From Tersicoccus solisilvae (lineage in GTDB: Bacteria > Actinomycetota > Actinomycetes > Actinomycetales > Micrococcaceae), in contig NZ_BMJI01000007.1 of NCBI RefSeq assembly GCF_014643255.1, forward strand, positions 1 to 64,000: 64,000 bases of DNA. Reading direction: 5' to 3'. The notes below the pieces were generated by a model. The model saw nothing but the letters and a program-made list of their open reading frames with translations, searched no databases and was not told where the DNA came from. How positions within the stretch are numbered: position 1 is the first letter of the stretch; each line of letters starts with the position of its first letter. A program made the position numbers and the translations under genes. This document shows, in pieces, positions 21,542 to 32,814 of the stretch.

Positions 21542-22678
21542 GTGCCGAAACCCGCTCCCCGCCCGTCCGCCGCCTCCCGCAGCGATCGGCTCCCGACCGA
21601 GCAGGCCACCGCGCGCGACGTCCGGCGCTGGCGCCGGTATCTGGCCGAGGAGCGGGCCGAGGGTGCGCTGTACCGGGACCTGGCCGCTCGCCGGCAGGGC
21701 GAGGAACGCGCCATCCTGCTCGGCCTCTCCAGCGCGGAGCAGCGGCACGCCGACCACTGGGCCACCCTGCTGGGCGACCGGGCGGGACACCGGGTGCGGC
21801 CGTCGCTGCGGTCCCGGCTGCTCGGCTTCCTCGCCCGCCACCTCGGGCTGGTCTTCGTCCTCGCGCTCGTGCAGAACGCCGAGGCGCGGTCCCCCTACGA
21901 GTCGGACAAGCACGCCACCGACACCATGGCCGCCGACGAGAAGGTCCACGGCGAGGTGGTCCGGGCGCTGGCCACGCGCGGTCGCGCCAAGCTCTCCGGT
22001 TCCTTCCGCGCCGCCGTCTTCGGGATGAACGACGGCCTGGTGTCCAACCTCGCGCTGATCATGGGCATCGGTGCGACGGGCGTCGGCAACGGCGTGATCC
22101 TCGCCACCGGCGTCGCCGGCCTGCTCGCTGGAGCGCTGTCCATGGCCGCGGGCGAGTACGTGTCCGTCAAGTCGCAGCGGGAGCTGCTGCTGGCGTCCCG
22201 GCCGACCCAGATCACCCTCGAGGCCGCCCCGTACCTCGACATCGACGCCAACGAGCTCGAGCTGGTCTACCGTGCCCGCGGGATGAGCGCCGAGGACGCG
22301 CGGCACCGCGCCGCCGAGCGGCTCGGTGCGCACGCCTGCGACTGCGACCCCTCGCGGTCCGCCCACCCGGCACACCTGCCGACGGAGGACCTGCAGGCTC
22401 TCGGTTCCGCGTGGTCCGCGGCCACGTCGTCGTTCTTCCTGTTCGGCACCGGCGCGCTGATCCCGATCCTGCCCTACCTCGCCGGCCTCTCGGGGCTGAC
22501 CGCCCTGGTCGTCTCGGCGGTGCTCGTCGGCCTGGCGCTGCTGGTCACCGGGAGCATCACCGGCCTGCTCTCCGGGGCCTCGCCCCTGCTGCGGGGACTG
22601 CGGCAGCTGGGCATCGGCTACGGCGCGGCCCTGGTGACGTACCTGCTGGGCCTGCTCTTCGGCGCCGCCGGCGTCTGA
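21542..22678 (+). CDS. Ferritin-like/VIT1 (CCC1) membrane metal transporter
   Basis: Protein of 378 residues with two parts. Residues 20-130 form a rubrerythrin-like helical domain with ExxH-type motifs (LYRDLAARRQGEERAILLGL, then AEQRHADHWATLLG). From about residue 150 comes the VIT1/CCC1 transporter domain with FRAAVFGMNDGLVSNLALIM, MAAGEYVSVKSQRELL and three more C-terminal helices. The architecture resembles MbfA, a membrane-bound ferritin that exports iron. It starts at GTG 21542 with no strong ribosome site, so leaderless or weak initiation is possible. No DtxR-type box is visible in front of it. Confidence 0.87.
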   Translation: MPKPAPRPSAASRSDRLPTEQATARDVRRWRRYLAEERAEGALYRDLAARRQGEERAILLGLSSAEQRHADHWATLLGDRAGHRVRPSLRSRLLGFLARHLGLVFVLALVQNAEARSPYESDKHATDTMAADEKVHGEVVRALATRGRAKLSGSFRAAVFGMNDGLVSNLALIMGIGATGVGNGVILATGVAGLLAGALSMAAGEYVSVKSQRELLLASRPTQITLEAAPYLDIDANELELVYRARGMSAEDARHRAAERLGAHACDCDPSRSAHPAHLPTEDLQALGSAWSAATSSFFLFGTGALIPILPYLAGLSGLTALVVSAVLVGLALLVTGSITGLLSGASPLLRGLRQLGIGYGAALVTYLLGLLFGAAGV

Positions 22679-22750
22679 GGCCGCTGCGCCGGTCCGGCGG
22701 CGCGTTCGCGGGTCGCCCCTGTTCGCCCAGCCTCGCCGGTCCGGTCGATT

Positions 22751-22894
22751 CCTCGCCGAGTGGACGGACGCTGCGTCACCGACCACCCCACCGCCGCACC
22801 TACCGCCCACTCGACGCGACACCCTCGCCGAGTGGACGAACGCTGCGTCACCGACCACCCCACGGCCGCACCCACCGCCCACTCGACGCATGCG
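22751..22894. repeat. Two tandem 72-bp copies, each a potential hairpin
   Basis: Within the 334-bp gap 22679-23012, the units at 22751-22822 and 22823-22894 are nearly identical (CTCGCCGAGTGGAC, then ACGCTGCGTCACCGACCACC, ending CGCCCACTCGACGC). Each unit begins with CGAGTGG and ends with CCACTCG, so each can form its own hairpin. No open frame with codon bias crosses them. They are unlike the repeats at 11.2 kb and 43.8 kb. The rest of the gap holds only the promoter region of the GntR gene. Confidence 0.85.
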
Positions 22895-23012
22895 GGTCGC
22901 CGCCATCGCGGCCCCACAGCCGCAGTGCCGTCCGGCAGCGGACCGGCGGACAGACATATCAGCGTACGGTGGACTTCTGTATCGATGCCCGTCGAGTCCG
23001 AGCGGAGTCCGG

Positions 23013-23657
23013 ATGCCCTCGTCGCCGTCGGCCGGATCCATGGCCGAGCACGCGTACCGTGAACTGCGCGCCCGCATCATCGACCTGCGCCTGCCGCCCG
23101 GGACCGCCCTCGACGAGGACGGCCTCCGGGGCGAACTCGGCGTCGGCCGGACCCCGATGCGGGAGGCGGTCAAGCGTCTCGAGGCCGAGCGGATGGTGCA
23201 GGTCTACCCGCGCCGCGGCACCATCGTCACCGAGGTCAGCCTGCTCGACCTGCGCGCCATCTCCGACGCCCGCCGGGTGATGGAGGCCTACGCCGCCCGT
23301 ACCGCGGCCGGTCGCCTCGGGGAGGCCGACCGGGCGCGCTTCGCCGACCTGCTCGAGCGGATCCCCGCCGCGGCGCAGGTGCCGCCCGCGCAGGCGATGG
23401 CGTTCGACCGGGAGGTGCACCAGGTGATCTGGGCCGTGATGCGCAACCCCTACCTCGAGGACACCCTCGGCCACTACTTCGACGTCGCCCTGCGGCTCTG
23501 GAACTACGTCCTGGACCGGATCCCGCCGATGCACGCGAACGTCGCCGAGCACGCGGACCTGCTGCACGCCATCCTCGACGGCGACGGCGAGACCGCCGGC
23601 CGGCTCGCCGAGGAGCACGTCACGCACTTCGAGACCCTGGTGCGCGCCTCGCTCTGA
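23013..23657 (+). CDS. GntR-family regulator (FadR/FCD subfamily)
   Basis: Regulator of 214 residues. The N-terminal winged helix is AYRELRARIIDLRLPPGTAL followed by LGVGRTPMREAVKRLEAERM and VQVYPRRGTIV; the C-terminal all-helical FCD ligand domain includes the metal-binding-type residues in FDREVHQVIW and AEHADLLHAI. ATG 23013 has GGAG five bases upstream; ATG 23040 is a possible later start. It is convergent with the dimethylglycine oxidase operon with 12 bp between stops and is the likely regulator of the betaine-demethylation genes. FCD proteins usually bind carboxylic acids. Confidence 0.9.
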   Translation: MPSSPSAGSMAEHAYRELRARIIDLRLPPGTALDEDGLRGELGVGRTPMREAVKRLEAERMVQVYPRRGTIVTEVSLLDLRAISDARRVMEAYAARTAAGRLGEADRARFADLLERIPAAAQVPPAQAMAFDREVHQVIWAVMRNPYLEDTLGHYFDVALRLWNYVLDRIPPMHANVAEHADLLHAILDGDGETAGRLAEEHVTHFETLVRASL

Positions 23658-23669
23658 AAGGGCCTGCCC

Positions 23670-27328
<3,659 letters not shown>

Positions 27329-27428
27329 GCGGTCCTCCACGGGGGTGAGGGTGGGGATGGGGTGGCGGGGAAGGGACACGGTCGCGGGCGCCGGGCGGAA
27401 CGGACGCCGGAGCCGGCGGTGGGCGGGC

Positions 27429-28724
27429 TCAGGAGGCGAGCGCGGTGCCCGTGCCGGCGACGACGTTGCTGGTGGTCGCGGCGGCCCGGCTCGCCGGGTC
27501 GGCGGTGGGACCGGCGCCGAGGGCGCGTCGAGCCCGGGTGAACAGCTTGGGCTGATTGACCCCGAGCACGGCCACGGGTTCGCCGGCGCGGTAGTACCGG
27601 GCGAGGAAGGAGCGGTCGGCGAGACCGCCCTCCTCGATGCGCAGCTCGTCGTGCCCGGCGACGACGCCGGCGACCTGCAGCCGCAGATCGTACTGATCGG
27701 ACCAGAAGTAGGGGGCCCGCGCGCTGCGGCCGGGCGCGGCGAGCAGCACGTCGGCGACGACGCCGGCCCGCTCGACGGCGCCGGTCCAGTGCTCCAGCCG
27801 GTGGTGGACGCCGCGGTACCCGTCCCACCAGGCGGCGCAGTCGCCCACGGCGACGACGCCGGGCGCGACGCCGGCCTCCATCTCGTCTCGGGCGCCGGCG
27901 ACGGCGCCACCACCGCGCCCGTGCAGAGCCCGGCCGGTCGCGTCGCAGAGCACACCGCCGTCCGCCGCGAGCCGCAGCCCCGAGCCCGCCAGCCACCCGG
28001 TGGCCGCCCGCGACCCGATGCCGACGACGACCACGTCGGCGGGCAGCACGGTGCCGTCGGCGAGCCGGAGCGCGGTGGCGGTCGTGCCTCCGGCGTCCCG
28101 GTCGACGTCCACGACGCGCGTCGGCGCGATCACCCGCACCCCGTGCGCACGGTGCTCCGCGGCGAGGAAGTCCCCGATCGGCGCCCCGAGCTGCCGCCGC
28201 AACGGCACCGCGTCCTGGGCGAGGAGCGTGACGTCGGCGCCGAGGGCGACCGCGCTCGCGGCGATCTCCGTGCCGATGAACCCGGCCCCGACGATCACGA
28301 GCCGGCGGCCGGGGCCCAGGTCCGCGCGCAGCCGCTCGGCGTCGGTCACGGTGCGCAGAGTGTGCACGGTGGGCCCGACCGGCACGAGCGGGTGCGGCAC
28401 GGCATCGGCTCCGGTCGCCAGGACCACGCCGTCGGCGGCGATCGTGCGCCCGTCGGCCAGCCCCACCCGGCGGGACCGGGCATCGAGGGAGGTGGCCGGG
28501 GCGCCGAGCAGCCACCGCGCGTCCAGGTCGTCGTCCGTCTCGAGGGCGAGGTCCGCCGTCGAGCAGCTCCCCCGCAGATAGTCCTTCGTCAGCGGGGGCC
28601 GGTCGTACGGTCGGTGCTGCTCCGCCCCGACGACGGTCAGGTCCCCGGCGAACCCCCCGGCCCGCAGGGCGCGGGCGGCGCTCAGGCCCGCCAGGGAGGC
28701 TCCCACGATGATGATCGAGTGCAA
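27429..28724 (-). CDS. FAD-dependent ferredoxin reductase (glutathione-reductase type)
   Basis: Flavoprotein of 431 residues. The FAD site is IIIVGASLAGLSAARALR, the NADH site RLVIVGAGFIGTEIAASA, and GVVAVGDCAAW is the second FAD motif; RPYDRPPLTKDYLRG is typical of BphA4-like reductases that serve Rieske oxygenases. The start is TTG 28722-28724 behind AAGGTAGGG; no ATG or GTG is better placed. It is the first gene of the reductase-oxygenase-dimethylglycine oxidase operon and is divergent from a Rieske ferredoxin, its probable electron acceptor. The C-terminal 35 residues are Ala-rich and probably disordered. Confidence 0.88.
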   Translation of the reverse strand: MHSIIIVGASLAGLSAARALRAGGFAGDLTVVGAEQHRPYDRPPLTKDYLRGSCSTADLALETDDDLDARWLLGAPATSLDARSRRVGLADGRTIAADGVVLATGADAVPHPLVPVGPTVHTLRTVTDAERLRADLGPGRRLVIVGAGFIGTEIAASAVALGADVTLLAQDAVPLRRQLGAPIGDFLAAEHRAHGVRVIAPTRVVDVDRDAGGTTATALRLADGTVLPADVVVVGIGSRAATGWLAGSGLRLAADGGVLCDATGRALHGRGGGAVAGARDEMEAGVAPGVVAVGDCAAWWDGYRGVHHRLEHWTGAVERAGVVADVLLAAPGRSARAPYFWSDQYDLRLQVAGVVAGHDELRIEEGGLADRSFLARYYRAGEPVAVLGVNQPKLFTRARRALGAGPTADPASRAAATTSNVVAGTGTALAS

Positions 28725-28911
28725 ACGCCCTACCTTCGCGCCGCTGGTGACCGGAATCGACGAGAACGACCGTCGAGGTCGCCGGCTGCCGATGCGGTCC
28801 AGCGTGCCGGTGAGCGCCGGAGGGTGTCAAGCATTCGGGACAAGTAAAATTGATGTTTCCGCGATCTTGTATATCTGTCATCTCGCCCTTACACGGCAGG
28901 GGTTGACGGTG

Positions 28912-28970
28912 CCTTCCCCGGGCGCGGATGCTGGACGGACCACCGGGCGTCCGTCCGCGCCGGGGAAAGG
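28912..28970 (+). promoter_or_regulatory. Leader stem that would cover the ferredoxin ribosome site
   Basis: In the 254-bp divergent gap, bases 28912-28928 (from CCTTCCCCGGGCGCGGA) pair with 28954-28970 (TCCGCGCCGGGGAAAGG) in about 16 pairs with two single-base bulges, capped by a second stem GGACG/CGTCC (28933-28952). The right arm contains the first bases of the ribosome site AAAGGGAG (28966-28973) of the GTG start at 28979. Folding would mask it. The left part of the gap (28838-28885) is markedly AT-rich and holds the divergent promoters. Confidence 0.5.
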
Positions 28971-28978
28971 GAGTCATC

Positions 28979-29317
28979 GTGCACCGTGCCTGCCCACTGG
29001 ACGACCTTCCCCCGGGCGAGTCGCTGCGGCTGGAGACCGACCCACCCATCGCCGTGTTCCGGACCGACGACGGCGAGGTCTTCGCCATCGACGACACCTG
29101 CACCCACCAGGACGCGTCGCTGGCGGACGGCTGGCTGGAGGGATGCGAGGTCGAGTGCCCGCTGCACGCGTCCCGGTTCGATCTGCGCACCGGTGAGGTC
29201 GACGCGCCTCCCGCGAAACGCCCCGTCCGCACCCACCGCGTCGAGGTGGTGGACGGCGTCGTGATGGTCGAGGAGTCAGCGGAGGCACCCAATCTTCCCC
29301 CCGGATTGAGCCGCTGA
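28979..29317 (+). CDS. Rieske-type [2Fe-2S] ferredoxin
   Basis: Small soluble protein of 112 residues with a single Rieske domain: DDTCTHQDASLADGW supplies Cys and His, and VECPLHASRFDLRTGEV supplies the second pair. Such proteins shuttle electrons from an NADH-ferredoxin reductase to a Rieske oxygenase. GTG 28979 follows AAAGGGAG and gives the normal family length. It is divergent from the reductase-oxygenase-dimethylglycine oxidase operon, so the three redox components share one promoter region. The betaine transporter gene lies 92 bp downstream. Confidence 0.9.
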   Translation: MHRACPLDDLPPGESLRLETDPPIAVFRTDDGEVFAIDDTCTHQDASLADGWLEGCEVECPLHASRFDLRTGEVDAPPAKRPVRTHRVEVVDGVVMVEESAEAPNLPPGLSR

Positions 29318-29332
29318 GACCCCCGGGGCGTA

Positions 29333-29346
29333 ACGTCGAACGACGT
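29333..29346. promoter_or_regulatory. 14-bp palindrome upstream of the BCCT transporter
   Basis: ACGTCG-AA-CGACGT is a perfect inverted repeat with two central bases, about 65 bp before the transporter start in the short gap after the ferredoxin gene. Candidate operator or promoter element; no regulator can be assigned. Confidence 0.35.
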
Positions 29347-29409
29347 CACGAAACCGAGAAGCACGGGTGAGGTCGGTGTCGCAGGCCCCGCCCCGGAGAG
29401 GAAACCTCC

Positions 29410-31323
29410 ATGAGTATCGACCACGACAAGACGACGTCACCGCCCGGTGACGCCCCGCCGGACGACATCCCCCCGGTTCTGCAGGACAGTTCCGAGGCGG
29501 GCGCCGAGCAGGAGACGGATCTGCTCGACTCCCTGCGGCAGACGCGCCGCGACGCGCGCCGCGGCTTCGCCAACGGGGAGGAGGTGGGCCGGCTCGATCC
29601 GTGGATCATCGGGATCGTCGGCGCCATCGTCCTCGGGCTGGTCGTCTGGGGCTTCCTGAGCCCGACGAGCCTGTCCACCGTCGCCTCGGGCGCGCTGACC
29701 TGGGTGCTCGACTCGGCCGGCTGGCTTTATGTGCTGGTGGCCTCCCTGTTCGTCGTCTTCGTCCTGTGGCTGGCACTGGGCCGGTACGGCCGGATCCCGC
29801 TGGGCCGGGACGGCGAGGCGCCGGAGTTCCGGACCGGGTCCTGGATCTCCATGATGTTCGCCTGCGGCATGGGCATCGGCCTGATGTTCTTCGGCGTGGC
29901 CGAGCCGCTGACCCACTTCGTCACGCCCCCGCCGGGCACCGTCGACGGGCAGACCCCCGAAGCGATCCAGACCGCAATGGCCACGTCCCTGTTCCACTGG
30001 ACGCTGCACCCGTGGGCGATCTACGCCGTCGTCGGCATCGCCATCGCGTACAGCACGTTCCGGCTCGGCCGGAAGAACCTGCTCTCGGAGGCCTTCGTGC
30101 CGCTGTTCGGCCGCCGCGGCGTCGACGGCTGGGGCGGCAAGGTCATCAACATGCTCGCGATCTTCGCGACCCTGTTCGGGTCGGCCGCCTCCCTGGGCCT
30201 GGGCGCCCTGCAGATCGGTGCCGGCCTGCAGTTCAACGGCGTGATCGGCGAGAGCGCCACCCCGGTGCTCGTGCTCATCATCGCCCTGCTGACCGCCGCC
30301 TTCGTGGCGTCCGCGGTGTCCGGCATCGAGCGCGGCATCCAGTGGCTGGCCAACACCAACTCGGTGCTGGCCGTCATCCTGGCGGTCTTCATCTTCGTGG
30401 TGGGCCCGACGATGTTCATCCTCAACCTCATCCCCGCGGCGGTCGGCGACTACTTCAGGGATCTGGCCGAGATGGCGTCGCGGACCTCCGCCACCGGGGG
30501 CGACGGGATGGCCGCCTGGCTCTCGGGCTGGACCATCTTCTACTGGGCGTGGTGGATCTCGTGGACGCCCTTCGTCGGGCTGTTCATCGCCCGCATCAGC
30601 CGGGGCCGCACCATCCGGCAGTTCGTCACCGGGGTGCTGCTCGTGCCGTCGGTGATCTCGGTGATCTGGTTCGCGATCTTCGGCGGAACGGCGATCTTCC
30701 AGCTGCAGCAGAACCCCGACGGCGGTCTGGCCGAGGCGATCAGCGATTCCAGTTCGACGATCTACGTGATGTTCCAGAACCTCAACCTGCAGCCCTGGCT
30801 GCTCGGGGCCCTGGTGGTCCTCGCGATGATCCTGACCGCGATCTTCTTCGTCACGGGTGCGGATTCCGCGTCGATCGTCATGGGGTCGCTGTCCTCCAAC
30901 GGCACCATGGAACCGAAGAAGCCGCTCGTCGTGTTCTGGGGCGTGCTGATGGGCGCCGTCGCGGCGGTCATGCTGCTGGCCGGCGGGGACAAGCCCGACG
31001 AGGCCCTGACCGGTCTGCAGAACATCACGATCGTGTCCTCGTTGCCCTTCGTGATCGTGATGATCCTGCTCTGCGTGGCGTTGGTGAAGGATCTGCAGAA
31101 GGACCCGATCTGGCTGCGCCGGCAGCTCTCCGAGTCGATCATGCGGCGGACGATCCGCGATGCGGTCGAGGAGCACGGACACCAGAAGTTCGACCTGGTG
31201 ACCCGCCGGTCGGATTCGCCGGACACGGGGTCGATCCCGGCGGTCGACGCCACCGCCGGGGGCGAGCCGATCTATGCCGCCGGCAACGGGCGGCGGTTCC
31301 GGTTCCCCTGGCAGCGGGACTGA
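29410..31323 (+). CDS. BCCT-family transporter (glycine betaine/choline/carnitine)
   Basis: Sodium- or proton-coupled transporter of 637 residues with 12 helices. Diagnostic stretches are MFACGMGIGLMFFGVAEPLT, the glycine-rich helix 3 segment, and WAWWISWTPFVGLFIARISR, whose Trp cluster binds trimethylammonium groups. It has a charged N-terminal extension of about 60 residues and a long C-terminal tail (about 75 residues), as in osmoregulated betaine carriers. ATG 29410 follows GGAGAGG. Placement beside the Rieske demethylase genes suggests import of betaine as carbon and nitrogen source as well as osmoprotectant. Confidence 0.93.
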   Translation: MSIDHDKTTSPPGDAPPDDIPPVLQDSSEAGAEQETDLLDSLRQTRRDARRGFANGEEVGRLDPWIIGIVGAIVLGLVVWGFLSPTSLSTVASGALTWVLDSAGWLYVLVASLFVVFVLWLALGRYGRIPLGRDGEAPEFRTGSWISMMFACGMGIGLMFFGVAEPLTHFVTPPPGTVDGQTPEAIQTAMATSLFHWTLHPWAIYAVVGIAIAYSTFRLGRKNLLSEAFVPLFGRRGVDGWGGKVINMLAIFATLFGSAASLGLGALQIGAGLQFNGVIGESATPVLVLIIALLTAAFVASAVSGIERGIQWLANTNSVLAVILAVFIFVVGPTMFILNLIPAAVGDYFRDLAEMASRTSATGGDGMAAWLSGWTIFYWAWWISWTPFVGLFIARISRGRTIRQFVTGVLLVPSVISVIWFAIFGGTAIFQLQQNPDGGLAEAISDSSSTIYVMFQNLNLQPWLLGALVVLAMILTAIFFVTGADSASIVMGSLSSNGTMEPKKPLVVFWGVLMGAVAAVMLLAGGDKPDEALTGLQNITIVSSLPFVIVMILLCVALVKDLQKDPIWLRRQLSESIMRRTIRDAVEEHGHQKFDLVTRRSDSPDTGSIPAVDATAGGEPIYAAGNGRRFRFPWQRD

Positions 31324-31360
31324 GCGCGCGGCCCTGCTGTCCTGGCGCGACGACTGTCTT

Positions 31361-31416
31361 GTCCCGACGACGGAGGGCGGTCACCCCGCGGGGTGACCGC
31401 CCTCCGTCGTCGGGAC
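31361..31416. terminator. Perfect 27-bp inverted repeat, bidirectional terminator
   Basis: The arms at 31361-31387 (starting GTCCCGACGACGGAGGGCGG) and 31390-31416 are exact reverse complements separated by only GC. The element lies between the convergent BCCT and flavin-monooxygenase genes. The arms are far longer than a terminator needs. Confidence 0.85.
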
Positions 31417-31425
31417 GGCGCCGCC

Positions 31426-32814
31426 TCAGACCCGCGCGCGCCGGAAGCCGGCCCCGTGGTGGTCGGCGGGCAGCGCGGGACCGGCGCCGGAGAGCGTCTC
31501 GCGCAGCGTCGCCCCGGCACGCGCCGGCTCCAGCAGGCCGCGGCGGAACAGCTCCGGGCTGACCCGGCGCACGAAGGATTCCGTGTCCGCGGGCCGGACC
31601 GCCGAGATGACGTTGAACCCGTCGACGTCGGCCTCCGCGACCCACCGCTCCAGTTCGTCGGCCACCGTGGCGCCGGACCCGGTGAGAACCGGGCCGCGGC
31701 CACCGATCCCGACGAACTCGGCGAGCCGGCGCGGGGTCCAGCGGGCGCCCTCGTCCAGCGTCGTGAAGGCGGCGAGCGCGGACTGGTTGGCGTCGGTGAC
31801 GGCATGCGTCAGCGGGGCGTCCGGGTCGGCCGTCGACAGGTCGACCCCGGTCCAGCCGGCGAAGAGCGCCAGCGCGGCGTCGACGTCCACCCAGGGCCGG
31901 TAGCTCTCCAGCCGCTCCCGGGCGGCCTCGTCGGTGCGGTCGGCCACCACGGTGACGCCGGCGAGGATCTTCACCGCGCGGGGATCCCGGCCCGCGTCGG
32001 CGACCTCCCGCCGGATGGTGCGCACCCACCGGGCCACCACCTCCGGGGTGTGCCCGATGAGGAAGATCGCCTCCGCGTGCCGCGCGGCGAACCGCTGCCC
32101 GCGGGAGGCCCCGGCCTGGAAGAGGAACGGCGTGCGCTGCGGTGAGGGCTCCACCAGCGCCGGTCCCGGGACCGTGAACGCCTCGCCGTGGTGTCCGGCG
32201 CCGTGCACGCCCGCCGGGTCGGTGTAGACCCCGGCCTCGCGGTCGCGGCGAATCGCGCCGTCGTCGAAGCTGCCCTCCCACAGCCGGTAGAGCACGTCGA
32301 GGTACTCCTCGGCCCGCTCGTACCGCGCGTCGTGACCCAGCTGCCGGTCCAGCCCCAGGTTCCGGGCCGCCGAGTCCTGGTAGGAGGTGACGATGTTCCA
32401 GGCCAGCCGGCCGCGGGTCACGTGGTCCAGGGTGCTCAGGCGCCGCGCCAGCAGGTACGGATGCTCATAGCCGGTCGACGCGGTGACGCCGAAGCCGAGC
32501 CGCGTGGTGGCCTGGGCGAGAGCGGGTACCAGCACGGTCGGGTCGAGCAGCGGGAACTGCACGCCCCCGCGGACGGCCTCCTCGGCGCTGTCCCGGTACA
32601 CGTCGTACTGACCGAGCACGTCGGCGAAGAACAGGTTGTGGAAGCCGCCCTGCTCCAGGGTCCGGGCCAGCTGCACCCAGTAGTCGATGTCGGTGTATTC
32701 GGCGCTGCGGTCCTCCGGGTGGCGCCACAGGCCGGGGCTCTGGTGCACCGGGGTCGGCATGTCGAAGGCGCTGAGCAGGATCGGGCGGCGCGCGCCCCTG
32801 GTCGGATCAGACAC
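31426..32814 (-). CDS. LLM-class FMN-dependent monooxygenase (NtaA/SnaA/DszA type)
   Basis: Bacterial-luciferase-like TIM-barrel enzyme of 462 residues. LGFGVTASTGYEHPYLLARR, then LAWNIVTSYQDSAARNLG and GRDPRAVKILAGVTVV are characteristic of the nitrilotriacetate/pristinamycin/dibenzothiophene branch, which needs reduced FMN from a separate reductase. No such reductase lies nearby. The start is GTG 32812-32814 behind GAAGGG, eight bases inside the end of the MFS gene, so transporter and enzyme are coupled. The transported compound is presumably its substrate, but the sequence does not identify it. Confidence 0.88.
   Translation of the reverse strand: MSDPTRGARRPILLSAFDMPTPVHQSPGLWRHPEDRSAEYTDIDYWVQLARTLEQGGFHNLFFADVLGQYDVYRDSAEEAVRGGVQFPLLDPTVLVPALAQATTRLGFGVTASTGYEHPYLLARRLSTLDHVTRGRLAWNIVTSYQDSAARNLGLDRQLGHDARYERAEEYLDVLYRLWEGSFDDGAIRRDREAGVYTDPAGVHGAGHHGEAFTVPGPALVEPSPQRTPFLFQAGASRGQRFAARHAEAIFLIGHTPEVVARWVRTIRREVADAGRDPRAVKILAGVTVVADRTDEAARERLESYRPWVDVDAALALFAGWTGVDLSTADPDAPLTHAVTDANQSALAAFTTLDEGARWTPRRLAEFVGIGGRGPVLTGSGATVADELERWVAEADVDGFNVISAVRPADTESFVRRVSPELFRRGLLEPARAGATLRETLSGAGPALPADHHGAGFRRARV

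Noticed and set aside
22751-22894. CRISPR array or small coding gene
   Set aside because: Only two contiguous units, no spacers, and no frame with codon bias.
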